Shown piece by piece: positions 10,465 to 19,595 of a stretch of 38,855 nt of DNA. The first letter of the stretch is position 1. Each line of letters opens with the position of its first letter. Location of the stretch: positions 1 to 38,855 of the forward strand of contig JBAYMN010000009.1 of assembly GCA_041663585.1 (NCBI GenBank), read 5' to 3'. The notes below the pieces were generated by a model. That model was not told the origin of the DNA and searched no databases. It saw only the letters and a program-made list of their open reading frames with translations. Position numbers and translations under genes: made by a program. The DNA is from JALOBO01 sp023228225 (GTDB lineage Bacteria > Bacillota > Clostridia > Christensenellales > UBA1242).

Positions 10465-10953
10465 CTAATAACTTCCTAAAATAATTGGAGTTCCAACTGT
10501 AATAAGGTTATTATTAATTGCAATTTGCACATTAATTTTTTTATTATCTATTGAAATATGTTTATTAAATGCAAATGAAAATCCATAAATAGTTAATATT
10601 TCGCCCACCTGCTCAGTTTTAATTATTTTAATTCGGTAAATTTTGATAATATTATAAAATTCATCTAAATTACCATAAAAGGATAGGCTTTCGCCCAAAA
10701 TGTGATAATTATATGACTTTACCTTTTGCATAGATTGAAGTTCACAAACAATAATTCCACCATCGGCAATTTGAATGTAATTAATGTTTTCAGTGTTTTC
10801 AGCGGTTTCCGCTTTAACAAAATTAGTTACATAAGCATTATATGTGCCATTACTAAGGCGTTTTGCAAGCAAATTAAGCCCCTCTTTTAGTGGCGCTATA
10901 AAAATTAAGAATATTAGACAAATCATAATAGATAGTAGGCGATTTTTATTCAT
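10465..10953 (-). CDS. YwmB-like protein, short form
   Basis: A 162-residue protein with an N-terminal hydrophobic segment (about residues 7-23), so probably exported or membrane-anchored. The C-terminal end, KKINVQIAINNNLITVGTPI, followed by a final Tyr, resembles the C-terminus of B. subtilis YwmB as I remember it (QIA..., TVGTPI...Y). YwmB is about 245 residues, so this would be a shortened version. The assignment is strengthened by synteny: in B. subtilis ywmB lies just before murAA, spoIID and spoIIQ, and here the next gene is SpoIIQ-like. The biochemical function of YwmB is unknown. GGAGAG precedes the ATG. Treat the family name as tentative. Confidence 0.55.
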   Translation of the reverse strand: MNKNRLLSIMICLIFLIFIAPLKEGLNLLAKRLSNGTYNAYVTNFVKAETAENTENINYIQIADGGIIVCELQSMQKVKSYNYHILGESLSFYGNLDEFYNIIKIYRIKIIKTEQVGEILTIYGFSFAFNKHISIDNKKINVQIAINNNLITVGTPIILGSY

Positions 10954-11042
10954 AAAACACTCTCCGCTACAAGAATGTTTCCCACTTTAAAATTACATAT
11001 ACTCACAAATTATACTATGACAAATTAGTTTTAAAATTCCCA

Positions 11043-12332
11043 TTATCCGCAAATTTCTTGAAGAAGTCCCAAATTTTTTATTTGTATAAGCGGTGTAACC
11101 GAGTTACTGATATTTTCAACAGAATATAATGCTTGCTTTAACATTTTTTCGTTTACGCTTTTGAGCACTTTATATCCGCAGTCTGCATAAATTCGTTTAA
11201 ATGTTTTAAAACATTTTTTAATAACCAAATCTAAAAATTCGGCTTCACTTTTTAATTCCATTTTAAATTCTACAAGTTTAAATATCGTAATTTCAAGTTT
11301 TTGTAGTTGTTCAAAATAGTTTTGTGCATTACCTTTTAATTGATTGTTTTCAAAATCAATTTGCGATCCACCTTTTTTTAAATATTCAATCACATCTAAA
11401 AAATTATTGTATTCAAATGCTTTTTGTAAAAAAAATATTTTATATAATTTTCCTAAAAAAACTGCTGATAAAAACATATTTTCACCAAGAAGTCTTGTTT
11501 TATTCAAATTTAACGCTGTTAGAATATCATCACTGAGTGGCAAATTACTACCACACTTAGAAATTGCACACGCATATAAGCACTCTAAAATTAATTCGTT
11601 TGTGGTATCTGCTCCTGCTGAAATTTTTTTGTTTATAACTGGCAACATAGTCGCGCATTCTTTGGCTATCTTAGAAAATAGATAACTGCATTTTTGCTCC
11701 ATTATTTTTACATAATTCATATTAAAAAGTTCAATTACTTCACATACTAGTTGTCCGTAACCCGCTGCAATAAAATTATCTTTTAAATTATTTATTATTT
11801 TTGTATCCACAATAATATATTTAGCAAGTGTTGTTTTATATAAATTTCTTTTTTCACTTACTCCATCAGTAATTAACACATAATCTAGACAAGAAGAAGG
11901 ACTTAAAGTAGTGGGCAGTATAACGAGTGGTATACTAAGTTTATCCGCAACAAATTTTGCTATGTCAATTACCGTGCCTCCGCCTAATACTACTATTACT
12001 TTTGTATTTTCTTCAACACAATCGATAACGCGTTTTGCATTACTATATTCGCCTTGCAAATTAACATCAAATATTAATTCCTTTAATATGTTTTTTGAAT
12101 TTAAAATAATATTTGAAACATTTTCACCATATAATGAATACGGCGTTTTGGTACTTAAAAGTAGTACTTTTTGATATGGTGCTAAATTATTTAACACATT
12201 ACAAAGTTTAAAATGTGCATTATTTTCAAATATTATTTTAGGTATATCTGAATTATAATCACATTTATTCTTTATTTCTTCGGCGGTTATATTTGTAATA
12301 TTTTTGTTGTCAAAAAATTCAAAATCTATCAT
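11043..12332 (-). CDS. Glycerol-1-phosphate dehydrogenase-like protein, probably catalytically inactive
   Basis: A 429-residue member of the iron-containing alcohol dehydrogenase / glycerol-1-phosphate dehydrogenase fold. The NAD-binding loop GGGTVID (117-123) and the PTTLSPSS segment (140-147) are clear. The metal site is not: the family's G-x-GD motif reads GYGQ (191-194), the region that normally supplies the first metal His reads GSNLPLSDD (261-269), and the HGE motif reads LLGEN (281-285). The whole protein has one histidine (His40), far from the site. After about residue 300 it continues with a helical stretch I do not recognise. I chose ATG 12332 (after GGGGTG) over a TTG six codons upstream. 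It follows the flippase-like gene by 85 bases. A nucleotide-binding, non-enzymatic role is inference. Confidence 0.65.
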   Translation of the reverse strand: MIDFEFFDNKNITNITAEEIKNKCDYNSDIPKIIFENNAHFKLCNVLNNLAPYQKVLLLSTKTPYSLYGENVSNIILNSKNILKELIFDVNLQGEYSNAKRVIDCVEENTKVIVVLGGGTVIDIAKFVADKLSIPLVILPTTLSPSSCLDYVLITDGVSEKRNLYKTTLAKYIIVDTKIINNLKDNFIAAGYGQLVCEVIELFNMNYVKIMEQKCSYLFSKIAKECATMLPVINKKISAGADTTNELILECLYACAISKCGSNLPLSDDILTALNLNKTRLLGENMFLSAVFLGKLYKIFFLQKAFEYNNFLDVIEYLKKGGSQIDFENNQLKGNAQNYFEQLQKLEITIFKLVEFKMELKSEAEFLDLVIKKCFKTFKRIYADCGYKVLKSVNEKMLKQALYSVENISNSVTPLIQIKNLGLLQEICG

Positions 12333-12417
12333 AAACACCCCACTAACCAAAATATTAGCACATAAACATTTGAGGTGATAAAATTAATTGAATACGATTT
12401 TGTCGAATTTTAAATAA

Positions 12418-13797
12418 TTATGCGATTTGAGTTGCTTTATGTTTTAAAAATTTGACTTTTATTGCATTAAACACAATTACAATTATTCCTTGCAATATAT
12501 AAACATAGTAAGTCAGTAATCGCCAAAACAATATTGCCCAAACTAATGCGCTTCCGCTAAATAGTGTACCAAATAGTGCAGCAAAAGAAAGTTCGGCCGT
12601 TCCAGTAGCACCAGGCAATGGCAATAAACTAGTAGCAAGCATTAGTGCGAAATACTTAGAAATAATAAGTAGCCACAACTCAAAGGTAATAGTTTCTACA
12701 TTTGTAAAGGCTAAATATAGAAAAAAAGGTATACTTCCTGAAATAATCCAAATTAATACCGAAACAATAAAACTGGATAAAGATTCACTAGAACCGACAA
12801 TATATTTACGCACTGCATGTTGATACTCACGCACATATCTTGTAACTTTTTTAAATGTTTTGCTGTAATCTTTTACAATTTTCAGTTTATTTAATATTTT
12901 CAAAATTATTATAGTAAATATTAGCCCTATTCTTTTACTTGTTACAAGTACTAAAAGTACGCTTATAAGGATCAAATTTAAGGTTACGCTGACATAAGCC
13001 GCCACGTTAACAATAGATTCACCAACACCAGTTACAGATGACAGGTTTGCGTTCACAAATAAAAATATTATTGCCAAAATTATAAATGCAGTTTGAGAAA
13101 AAATAAATCGAGCAAATGGCACAGTTGATGCTATGCCGGAACTAATATTATTTTTTTTTAAATACATTACTTGAAAAGGTTGTCCGCCAGTTGCAAATGG
13201 CAAAATGCTCCCATAATATTTACCTATTGCCACGGTTTTATAACTCAAAATTGGTCTAAATCTGCCTGTGGAATTTTTAATTAAAATTGCAAATCTTAAA
13301 CTTTCTAAAATCATTACAAATACAAACATAACAAATGCAATAAATAACAGAAATATGTTTGCTCCACCTTCTAATAATGCGTAAAGTGATGTGCTTTGGC
13401 TACTTTTAAATTGTACAATTAAAATTGTACCCGCAATTATTATGTTAAATGCAAAAAATATAGAACTCCATATCTTTTTTATGCCGGTCGTTTGTTCAAT
13501 AACTTCTTTTTTTGCATTAGATATAGATTTTGTACTGTCTATTCTTGTGTCTGCCTTTGCAACCTCTTTTTCTATTAATTCACGGTCTTTTTCGTTTAAT
13601 AATTTAAATTTGGGTTTAAACAAGCCGGCGAAATTAAATCTTGTTCTAGTTTTTTGGCTTATATATATTTTTTTAATTTTTTTAGCCACACAAATATTTT
13701 TTATGAAAGGCTCTTCCTTAATTTTATTATGCAAAAATCCGTCGCAAACATCGGCGCCGGAGTTGCTGTTAAATGATTTTTTACCTTTGTCTTTCAT
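12418..13797 (-). CDS. LPG-synthase-TM / UPF0104 family flippase-like membrane protein
   Basis: Residues 1-115 are a soluble, lysine-rich N-terminal extension with no recognised domain. From about residue 118 there are seven or eight membrane helices of the lysylphosphatidylglycerol_synthase_TM family. Diagnostic segments are SGGQPFQVMYLKKNN in the first half and LLPLPGATGTAELSFAALF near the end. In MprF this domain moves modified lipids across the membrane, but there is no MprF synthase domain here, so the lipid handled is unknown. AAAGG lies 9 bases before the ATG. It is part of the long run after Mfd and the PrsA-like foldase. The extension is unusual for stand-alone family members. Confidence 0.82.
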   Translation of the reverse strand: MKDKGKKSFNSNSGADVCDGFLHNKIKEEPFIKNICVAKKIKKIYISQKTRTRFNFAGLFKPKFKLLNEKDRELIEKEVAKADTRIDSTKSISNAKKEVIEQTTGIKKIWSSIFFAFNIIIAGTILIVQFKSSQSTSLYALLEGGANIFLLFIAFVMFVFVMILESLRFAILIKNSTGRFRPILSYKTVAIGKYYGSILPFATGGQPFQVMYLKKNNISSGIASTVPFARFIFSQTAFIILAIIFLFVNANLSSVTGVGESIVNVAAYVSVTLNLILISVLLVLVTSKRIGLIFTIIILKILNKLKIVKDYSKTFKKVTRYVREYQHAVRKYIVGSSESLSSFIVSVLIWIISGSIPFFLYLAFTNVETITFELWLLIISKYFALMLATSLLPLPGATGTAELSFAALFGTLFSGSALVWAILFWRLLTYYVYILQGIIVIVFNAIKVKFLKHKATQIA

Positions 13798-13869
13798 AAA
13801 ATATAACCTTTGAACAATAATTATTGTATGATTTTAAGGTCATATTTAAACATATTTAAATAATTTATA

Positions 13870-15462
13870 TTATTTCCAAAGGTCGCTGTACCTTTTTGTG
13901 TACAATGTAATAGTAACATCTTTTTTGAGTGTAGCAATAAGTGAAGTTTGGTAAGTGTCAAAATCTGCATCTGGCAAATCATCATAAATTAGATTGTACC
14001 AAGTTTTTGACACGCCTTCATTTAAGCGGTTAGTAAAGAGCATTTCTACTGTTACGCTTTCAAGTGAAGAATATGAAACAAGATTTGTAACAGGCTTAGA
14101 ATAAAAAATTATATGCCAACCGTATTCACTAAGAACAGGCTCAGATAATCTACCGTTTAACAATCCATCATCTTCTTCATATAATGCTCTGGCGGCATCA
14201 GCAAATTCGGTAACCATTGTATCATTTGCACTATCTAGCGCTGTTGAATAATAAAATTCTTTATTAAAAATTCCATCATCGGTATTATATTTATAAATTA
14301 ATTCGTTAAATGCTTCGGCTTTTTCGGTTAGTGTAGGGGCGGAACTTACAGCAGCAAGTACTTCGGCATATATATCATCAATGCTCACTAAATTATCTGT
14401 TTGCTCACCGTTTTCATCATAAGCATAACCACTAATATTTTCTGCAATACTTGCGATTATTGCATCATAGTCTGCTTGTGTAATTTGACCGCTCGTTAAA
14501 TCAGTTTCGGCTTGCTCAATTGTAGCAGTTTGCTCATCGGTATAAGGAATTAAAATATGTGTAACATAAACAAATTCGATAGATGGGTGATAATAAATTG
14601 TAGTACCATCTTTTACTGCTGTAATATATTCATCTATATTTTCACTGTATTTTGTTTGATCCGCTCTGACAAGTTCTTTATATCTTACTAAAATATCAGC
14701 GTTTTCAACAGTTGAATTTTCATCAAATATTTCTTCAAGTTTAGAAATATATTCGTTATCTTCATAAATTTCATAAATTCTATCAATTTCACGCTGTAAA
14801 ACTTCTATACTTATGGTACTTAAACCTTTACCATATTCGCTGTCAATTAATTCTGTAATATAACGGTTGTACGCCTCAGTAGATATATCTATTTCGGAAA
14901 TTTCTTGTACAAATGCGCCGATGGCAGGGTCTTGTGTTTCTGGCAAATCTTCATCTTCTATTTTTACAACATTTCCACCAACTAATTCAAATTTTTGTTC
15001 GTAAGGTTCAAACACGCGTGAGGTTTCATCTGTATCCTCTTCGGTTTCTTCTTCGACTTCATCTGGAAGTGGTCTATCCCATTCTGTGCGAACATCTGTT
15101 TCTATTTCCAGAATTTGTTCATTAATATAATCATAAACGCTTTGCGTTAGTTCATTTTTTTCATTTTGAGTAAGTTCATAATTTTCACGCGCATACTTTA
15201 TAACTAACTCTCGGTTTATAAGCAATTCAAGTGTTTTCTCAATGGCCTCTTCGGTGGTCATATCATAAGACTCTACATACTGGTAACCATAACTGGAATA
15301 CGCATTAATAAGTTGTTCTTTTGTTATTTTTATATCATTGTCGACTGTTGCAACAATTTGCTGTAAATATTCAATTTGATCGATTTCAATTATATTACAA
15401 CCTGCAAGCAAAGTTGAAAATGACATTATAAGTGCTAAAAAAATACATATAAGTTTTTTCAA
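13870..15462 (-). CDS. PrsA-like peptidyl-prolyl isomerase lipoprotein
   Basis: An extracellular foldase of 530 residues from a TTG start at 15462, preceded by GGGAG at 8 bases; an in-frame ATG at 15510 has no ribosome site. The signal peptide ends in LLAGC with Cys22 as the lipid site. A SurA-type helical N-domain follows (TVDNDIKITKEQLINAY), then an acidic linker rich in Glu/Asp/Thr at about 130-155, then a parvulin region beginning near VTHILIPYTDEQ and closing with GRLSEPVLSEYGWHIIFY. It should help fold exported proteins at the membrane surface. A PrsA-type gene directly after mfd is a common clostridial arrangement. The parvulin core is interrupted by an insertion around DYDAIIASIAENISGY, so activity is not certain. 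Confidence 0.82.
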   Translation of the reverse strand: MKKLICIFLALIMSFSTLLAGCNIIEIDQIEYLQQIVATVDNDIKITKEQLINAYSSYGYQYVESYDMTTEEAIEKTLELLINRELVIKYARENYELTQNEKNELTQSVYDYINEQILEIETDVRTEWDRPLPDEVEEETEEDTDETSRVFEPYEQKFELVGGNVVKIEDEDLPETQDPAIGAFVQEISEIDISTEAYNRYITELIDSEYGKGLSTISIEVLQREIDRIYEIYEDNEYISKLEEIFDENSTVENADILVRYKELVRADQTKYSENIDEYITAVKDGTTIYYHPSIEFVYVTHILIPYTDEQTATIEQAETDLTSGQITQADYDAIIASIAENISGYAYDENGEQTDNLVSIDDIYAEVLAAVSSAPTLTEKAEAFNELIYKYNTDDGIFNKEFYYSTALDSANDTMVTEFADAARALYEEDDGLLNGRLSEPVLSEYGWHIIFYSKPVTNLVSYSSLESVTVEMLFTNRLNEGVSKTWYNLIYDDLPDADFDTYQTSLIATLKKDVTITLYTKRYSDLWK

Positions 15463-15527
15463 TGTGTTATCTCCCAATGTAAAAGTCTTTATAATTATAC
15501 ATAAACGCATTTAAAAAAGCAATCAAT

Positions 15528-18500
15528 TTACTGGTTTTTAACAGATTTTAACAAAAAATCAATTACGACCATCACTCGCTGTTTAACACTAGTCAAATTT
15601 GTGTCAAATTCTATTATCGGCAGTTCGGCAAATTTTAATACACATAATTCTCTGTAATCATGCATTGCGGATTGTAATTTGTCTTCAAAAATCTTAGCAT
15701 TCTTGTAAAAATAAAGCGCGGTAATTTCGTTGTCAATTACAATTTTTTTAATATCTAAACTTTGGGCAAGATTTTTAATAAGCCCAATGTATACAAGGTT
15801 TTCTACGCTTTCGGGTGCTTTTCCGTAAACATCTTCAATTTGTTTAAGTACAAGATTTCGTTGTTTTAGCGATTTAACTAAACTAATATTTGTGTATATT
15901 CTTATGCGTTGTTCACTGCTTTCAATATAATCTATCGGTATGAATGCTGACATACTTATATTAATGTTTACTTCCCGAAATTGTTTGACAGTTTCGCCCT
16001 TTAATTCCTGCACAGTTTGATTTAACAATTTGCAATACATATCATAGCCTACTTTTTCCATATGCCCATGCTGTTCGGGTCCTAAGATATTACCCGCACC
16101 GCGTATTTCTAGATCTCTAAGTGCAATTTTAAATCCGCTACCAAGTTCAGTAAATTCTAAAATTGCATCTAATCTTGCATAAGCATTTTCGGTAAGCACT
16201 TTGTTAGATTCGTAAGTGAAATATGCATAGGCAAGTCTGTTGCTTCTGCCAATTCTACCACGTAACTGATATAATTGAGCAAGTCCAAATCTATCGGAGT
16301 TGCAAACAATAAGCGTGTTTGCAAGTGGAATATCAATACCGTTTTCAATTAGCGTTGTACAAATTAAAACTTGTGTTTTACCATCATAAAATTTTGTGAT
16401 TGCACTTTCAAGTTGTGCTTCTTTCATTTGCCCATGTGCAACATCAATTATAACATCAGGTAGCAACGATGCTATTTTTTGCGCAAAAGCATAAATTGTT
16501 TCTACGCGATTATAAACTAAAAACACTTGTCCGCCTCTATAAATTTCTCGATTCACGGCATCAATAATTAAAGCATCAGAATATTCAATAACATAGGTCT
16601 GTACAGGTAGTCTATCAACAGGCGGAGTGTTAATTGTGCTGATATCTCGTATACCTATAAGCGACATATGTAGTGTGCGCGGAATAGGAGTGGCGCTTAA
16701 TGTCATAACCGCAACATTATTTTTAAAAGTTTTGATTTTTTCTTTATCTGAAACGCCAAATTTTTGTTCTTCATCTAAAATAAGCAGTCCTAAATTTTGA
16801 AACATCACATCATTGCTAAGTAGTCTATGAGTACCGCAAACAATATTTACAACACCGCTTTTTAGTCGTTCAATTGTATTTTTTTGTTCTTTTGCATTTT
16901 TAAATCGACTTAAAGATTCTACTACAACTCCAAAATTTTCCATTCTGCTACGACAGACATTATAATGTTGCTCAGCAAGTATTGTAGTTGGTGCTAAAAG
17001 CGCTACTTGTTTTCCGTCAAGTATTGCTTTAAAAGCCGCTCTTAATGCAATTTCGGTTTTTCCGTATCCAACATCTCCACAAATAAGTCTATCCATAACT
17101 ACACCACTTTCCATATCTTTGTAAACATCGTTTATTGCAAGTAATTGGTCTTCGGTTTCAATATAAGGAAATGTTCTTTCAAATTCATTTAATAGTGAAT
17201 TATATGGCGAATATTTAAAACCCTTGCTTTCTTCACGGGCTTTATATAATTTTAATAAATCTACCGCCATTTTTTTAATACCGCTTTTAACACGTTCTTT
17301 AATTTTTTCAAAATCCGCCCCGCCGATTTTAGATAGAGTCGGTGTTTTGTCTGAGCCTACAAATTTTGCAATTTGTTCGGCTTGTTCGGTAGGCAAATAT
17401 AACTTATCTGCACCTTTATATTCAATAACAATATAATCTTTTTCATATCCAGAAAGCGTAAGTTTTTGAATACCTAAGCATTTTCCAATACCATGAGTAG
17501 AATGCACTACATAGTCGCCTTCTTTTGGCATAATAATAGTGTCGGTTTTAGCGTTAATCTTAATTTTTACACGCCTAGCAATGAGATCGCTTGACCCTAT
17601 AATAATAATTTTTTCATTTAAAAAAGTCGCACTGGTTTCTAAATTAGAAAGTAAAATGTAATTGCGCCCAAAATCCGCTTTCCTAATATTTGATGGAGTT
17701 GCAATAATATCAACAGGAATTTTAGCGGTATCAAAATTATCTTTAATACGAATTGCGGACTGATTATCTGGCACACACATAATAACAGTAAAACCATTTT
17801 CATTCCAGTTTTTTAAATCTCGCGTAAGTTCATTAAAATTTTGGCTGTATTTTATAATTCCCGTGCTGTTAATTGTAAAAACTTCTTGTACTGTAAAAAT
17901 ATTATTTGCGTTGGTAATGCGCTGAAAAGATATTAATTGTGCTACGGGAGTAACAAAAACATCTTTTTTATTTAGTAAAAATTCTCTATGTTTTTCTGTA
18001 ACCTCGCCACTTTTTATTAATGCTTTAATACGCCCATAAAATTCTTGATATGCTAAATCAATTTGTTCAATAATACGTTTAGGCTCATCAAAAATAATGC
18101 AAGAATTTTCAGGCAAATATTCGTAAATAGAAGATGTATTTACAAAAGGCAAAATCCAATTTAACGATACATCTCGTTGTCCACCGCTTATCCTATCTGT
18201 AACAGAGATTATGATTTCATTAAGTCTATTATTTGCGTTAGTATCTTCCTTAAAATCATTTGTGGCACTACTAATTTTACTGCAAATTTTTTGCGCCATT
18301 TTATCATCAATAAAAATATTTGTAAACGGGCAAATTTTAATACTGTTTATAGTTCTTACAGATAAATAAGTATCGGCATTAAAATATTTTATACTTTCAA
18401 TTTCTGTGTCAAACAGTTCTATTCGCACAGGCAAATCTTCACTTACGGAAAAAATATCAAGTATATCGCCACGCAGTGAAAATTGGGCTCGTGTTTCTAA

Positions 18501-18974
18501 CCGATCAACTCTTTTATAACCTAACGAAACAAGATTTGTAATAAGTGTCTTTAAATTTACATTTTTTCCTTTTTCAAGTTTAATAATGCTTTGTTTAAAT
18601 TCATTAAAATCAGGCATTTTTTCGGTTAAAATATCAGCACTTATAACTAAAACATTTACATTGCGCTCACATAGTTTAAATAAAGTTTTAAAGCGATCTG
18701 CTGTAATGCCCGAATATTCCGAATTATGATATTGCACCATATCTTGTTTAGACAAAATTGAACAAACATTTTTCCCCAAATTTTCTAATTGTCTGGCGAT
18801 ATTACTTGCAGAAATAGCGTCCACCGCAACATAAAGAACAAAGGAATCTATTTCACTAGATATTATAATTTTTTCGCCAGTTCCGCAACCAAACACAGCA
18901 CAAGATTTCTTGCGCTGGGGGGTAAACAATTCATTGAGAGCCGACATTGTGTTTGCCAGCCATTCTTTTAGCAT
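15528..18974 (-). CDS. mfd: Transcription-repair coupling factor Mfd
   Basis: Full-length Mfd, 1148 residues. The N-terminal UvrB-like region contains RAQFSLRGDILDIFSV; the RNA-polymerase-interacting domain starts at EGDYVVHSTHGIGKCLGI near residue 485. The translocase has Walker A GDVGYGKTE (about 632), DEEQKFGV (about 736), LSATPIPRTLHMSL, and motif VI QLRGRIGRSNRLAYAYFTY (about 903), followed by the C-terminal TRCF domain. Mfd pushes stalled RNA polymerase off damaged DNA and recruits UvrA for repair. AAGGAAAAAT precedes the ATG. The order glmU-like, pth, mfd is the conserved Firmicutes arrangement. No defects seen. Confidence 0.98.
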   Translation of the reverse strand: MLKEWLANTMSALNELFTPQRKKSCAVFGCGTGEKIIISSEIDSFVLYVAVDAISASNIARQLENLGKNVCSILSKQDMVQYHNSEYSGITADRFKTLFKLCERNVNVLVISADILTEKMPDFNEFKQSIIKLEKGKNVNLKTLITNLVSLGYKRVDRLETRAQFSLRGDILDIFSVSEDLPVRIELFDTEIESIKYFNADTYLSVRTINSIKICPFTNIFIDDKMAQKICSKISSATNDFKEDTNANNRLNEIIISVTDRISGGQRDVSLNWILPFVNTSSIYEYLPENSCIIFDEPKRIIEQIDLAYQEFYGRIKALIKSGEVTEKHREFLLNKKDVFVTPVAQLISFQRITNANNIFTVQEVFTINSTGIIKYSQNFNELTRDLKNWNENGFTVIMCVPDNQSAIRIKDNFDTAKIPVDIIATPSNIRKADFGRNYILLSNLETSATFLNEKIIIIGSSDLIARRVKIKINAKTDTIIMPKEGDYVVHSTHGIGKCLGIQKLTLSGYEKDYIVIEYKGADKLYLPTEQAEQIAKFVGSDKTPTLSKIGGADFEKIKERVKSGIKKMAVDLLKLYKAREESKGFKYSPYNSLLNEFERTFPYIETEDQLLAINDVYKDMESGVVMDRLICGDVGYGKTEIALRAAFKAILDGKQVALLAPTTILAEQHYNVCRSRMENFGVVVESLSRFKNAKEQKNTIERLKSGVVNIVCGTHRLLSNDVMFQNLGLLILDEEQKFGVSDKEKIKTFKNNVAVMTLSATPIPRTLHMSLIGIRDISTINTPPVDRLPVQTYVIEYSDALIIDAVNREIYRGGQVFLVYNRVETIYAFAQKIASLLPDVIIDVAHGQMKEAQLESAITKFYDGKTQVLICTTLIENGIDIPLANTLIVCNSDRFGLAQLYQLRGRIGRSNRLAYAYFTYESNKVLTENAYARLDAILEFTELGSGFKIALRDLEIRGAGNILGPEQHGHMEKVGYDMYCKLLNQTVQELKGETVKQFREVNINISMSAFIPIDYIESSEQRIRIYTNISLVKSLKQRNLVLKQIEDVYGKAPESVENLVYIGLIKNLAQSLDIKKIVIDNEITALYFYKNAKIFEDKLQSAMHDYRELCVLKFAELPIIEFDTNLTSVKQRVMVVIDFLLKSVKNQ

Positions 18975-19016
18975 ATTTTTCCTTTTTTATATTCTATCTT
19001 TAACTAATATCTCAAA

Positions 19017-19595
19017 TTAATTTTCTGGCGTGCGATTGTATTTTTGCGCAACCATTTCTAAATCAATCCCGCTTATAAAGTCTTTAATAGCATTTGTGGC
19101 ACTTGTTATTGCTTTTTCTAAAACTTCTTTACTTGTATCATCAATTTCGGAAAGAACATAGTCCGCTATATCCATTTTAGGATTTTCTGATTTACCTATG
19201 CCTATTCGTATTCGCGGAAACTGTGTAGTGCCTAACATTGCGACAATACTTTTCATACCATTGTGAGTTCCAGCACTACCTTCTTTGCGAATTCGTAACG
19301 AGCCTTTTTTTAAATCTAAATCATCGTATGTCACCAAAATATTTGAAAGTGGAATTTTGAATTTTTGAACAAATTCTTGAACACTAATTCCGCTATTATT
19401 CATATATGTAACTGGTTTTGCTACAATAATTTTTTCGCCATTAAATACCCCTTCTGCAACAAGTGCTTTACACTTTTGCTTAATAAACACAAAACCCATA
19501 CTACGACAAAACTCTTCTACCACGGTAAAGCCTGTATTATGATATGTATTTCTATACTGTGTATCTGGATTTCCAAGTCCAACGATTAAGTACAT
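19017..19595 (-). CDS. pth: Peptidyl-tRNA hydrolase
   Basis: A 192-residue Pth. It opens with MYLIVGLGNPDTQYRNTYHN, containing the conserved Asn and the catalytic His, and the catalytic Asp lies in TYDDLDLKKGSLRIR; GSAGTHNGMKSI and RIRIGIG complete the family signature. It frees tRNA from peptidyl-tRNAs released by stalled ribosomes. The ATG directly abuts the TAA stop of the preceding glmU-like gene, and its ribosome site (GGAGAG) lies in the end of that gene, so the two are probably translationally coupled. Confidence 0.97.
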   Translation of the reverse strand: MYLIVGLGNPDTQYRNTYHNTGFTVVEEFCRSMGFVFIKQKCKALVAEGVFNGEKIIVAKPVTYMNNSGISVQEFVQKFKIPLSNILVTYDDLDLKKGSLRIRKEGSAGTHNGMKSIVAMLGTTQFPRIRIGIGKSENPKMDIADYVLSEIDDTSKEVLEKAITSATNAIKDFISGIDLEMVAQKYNRTPEN

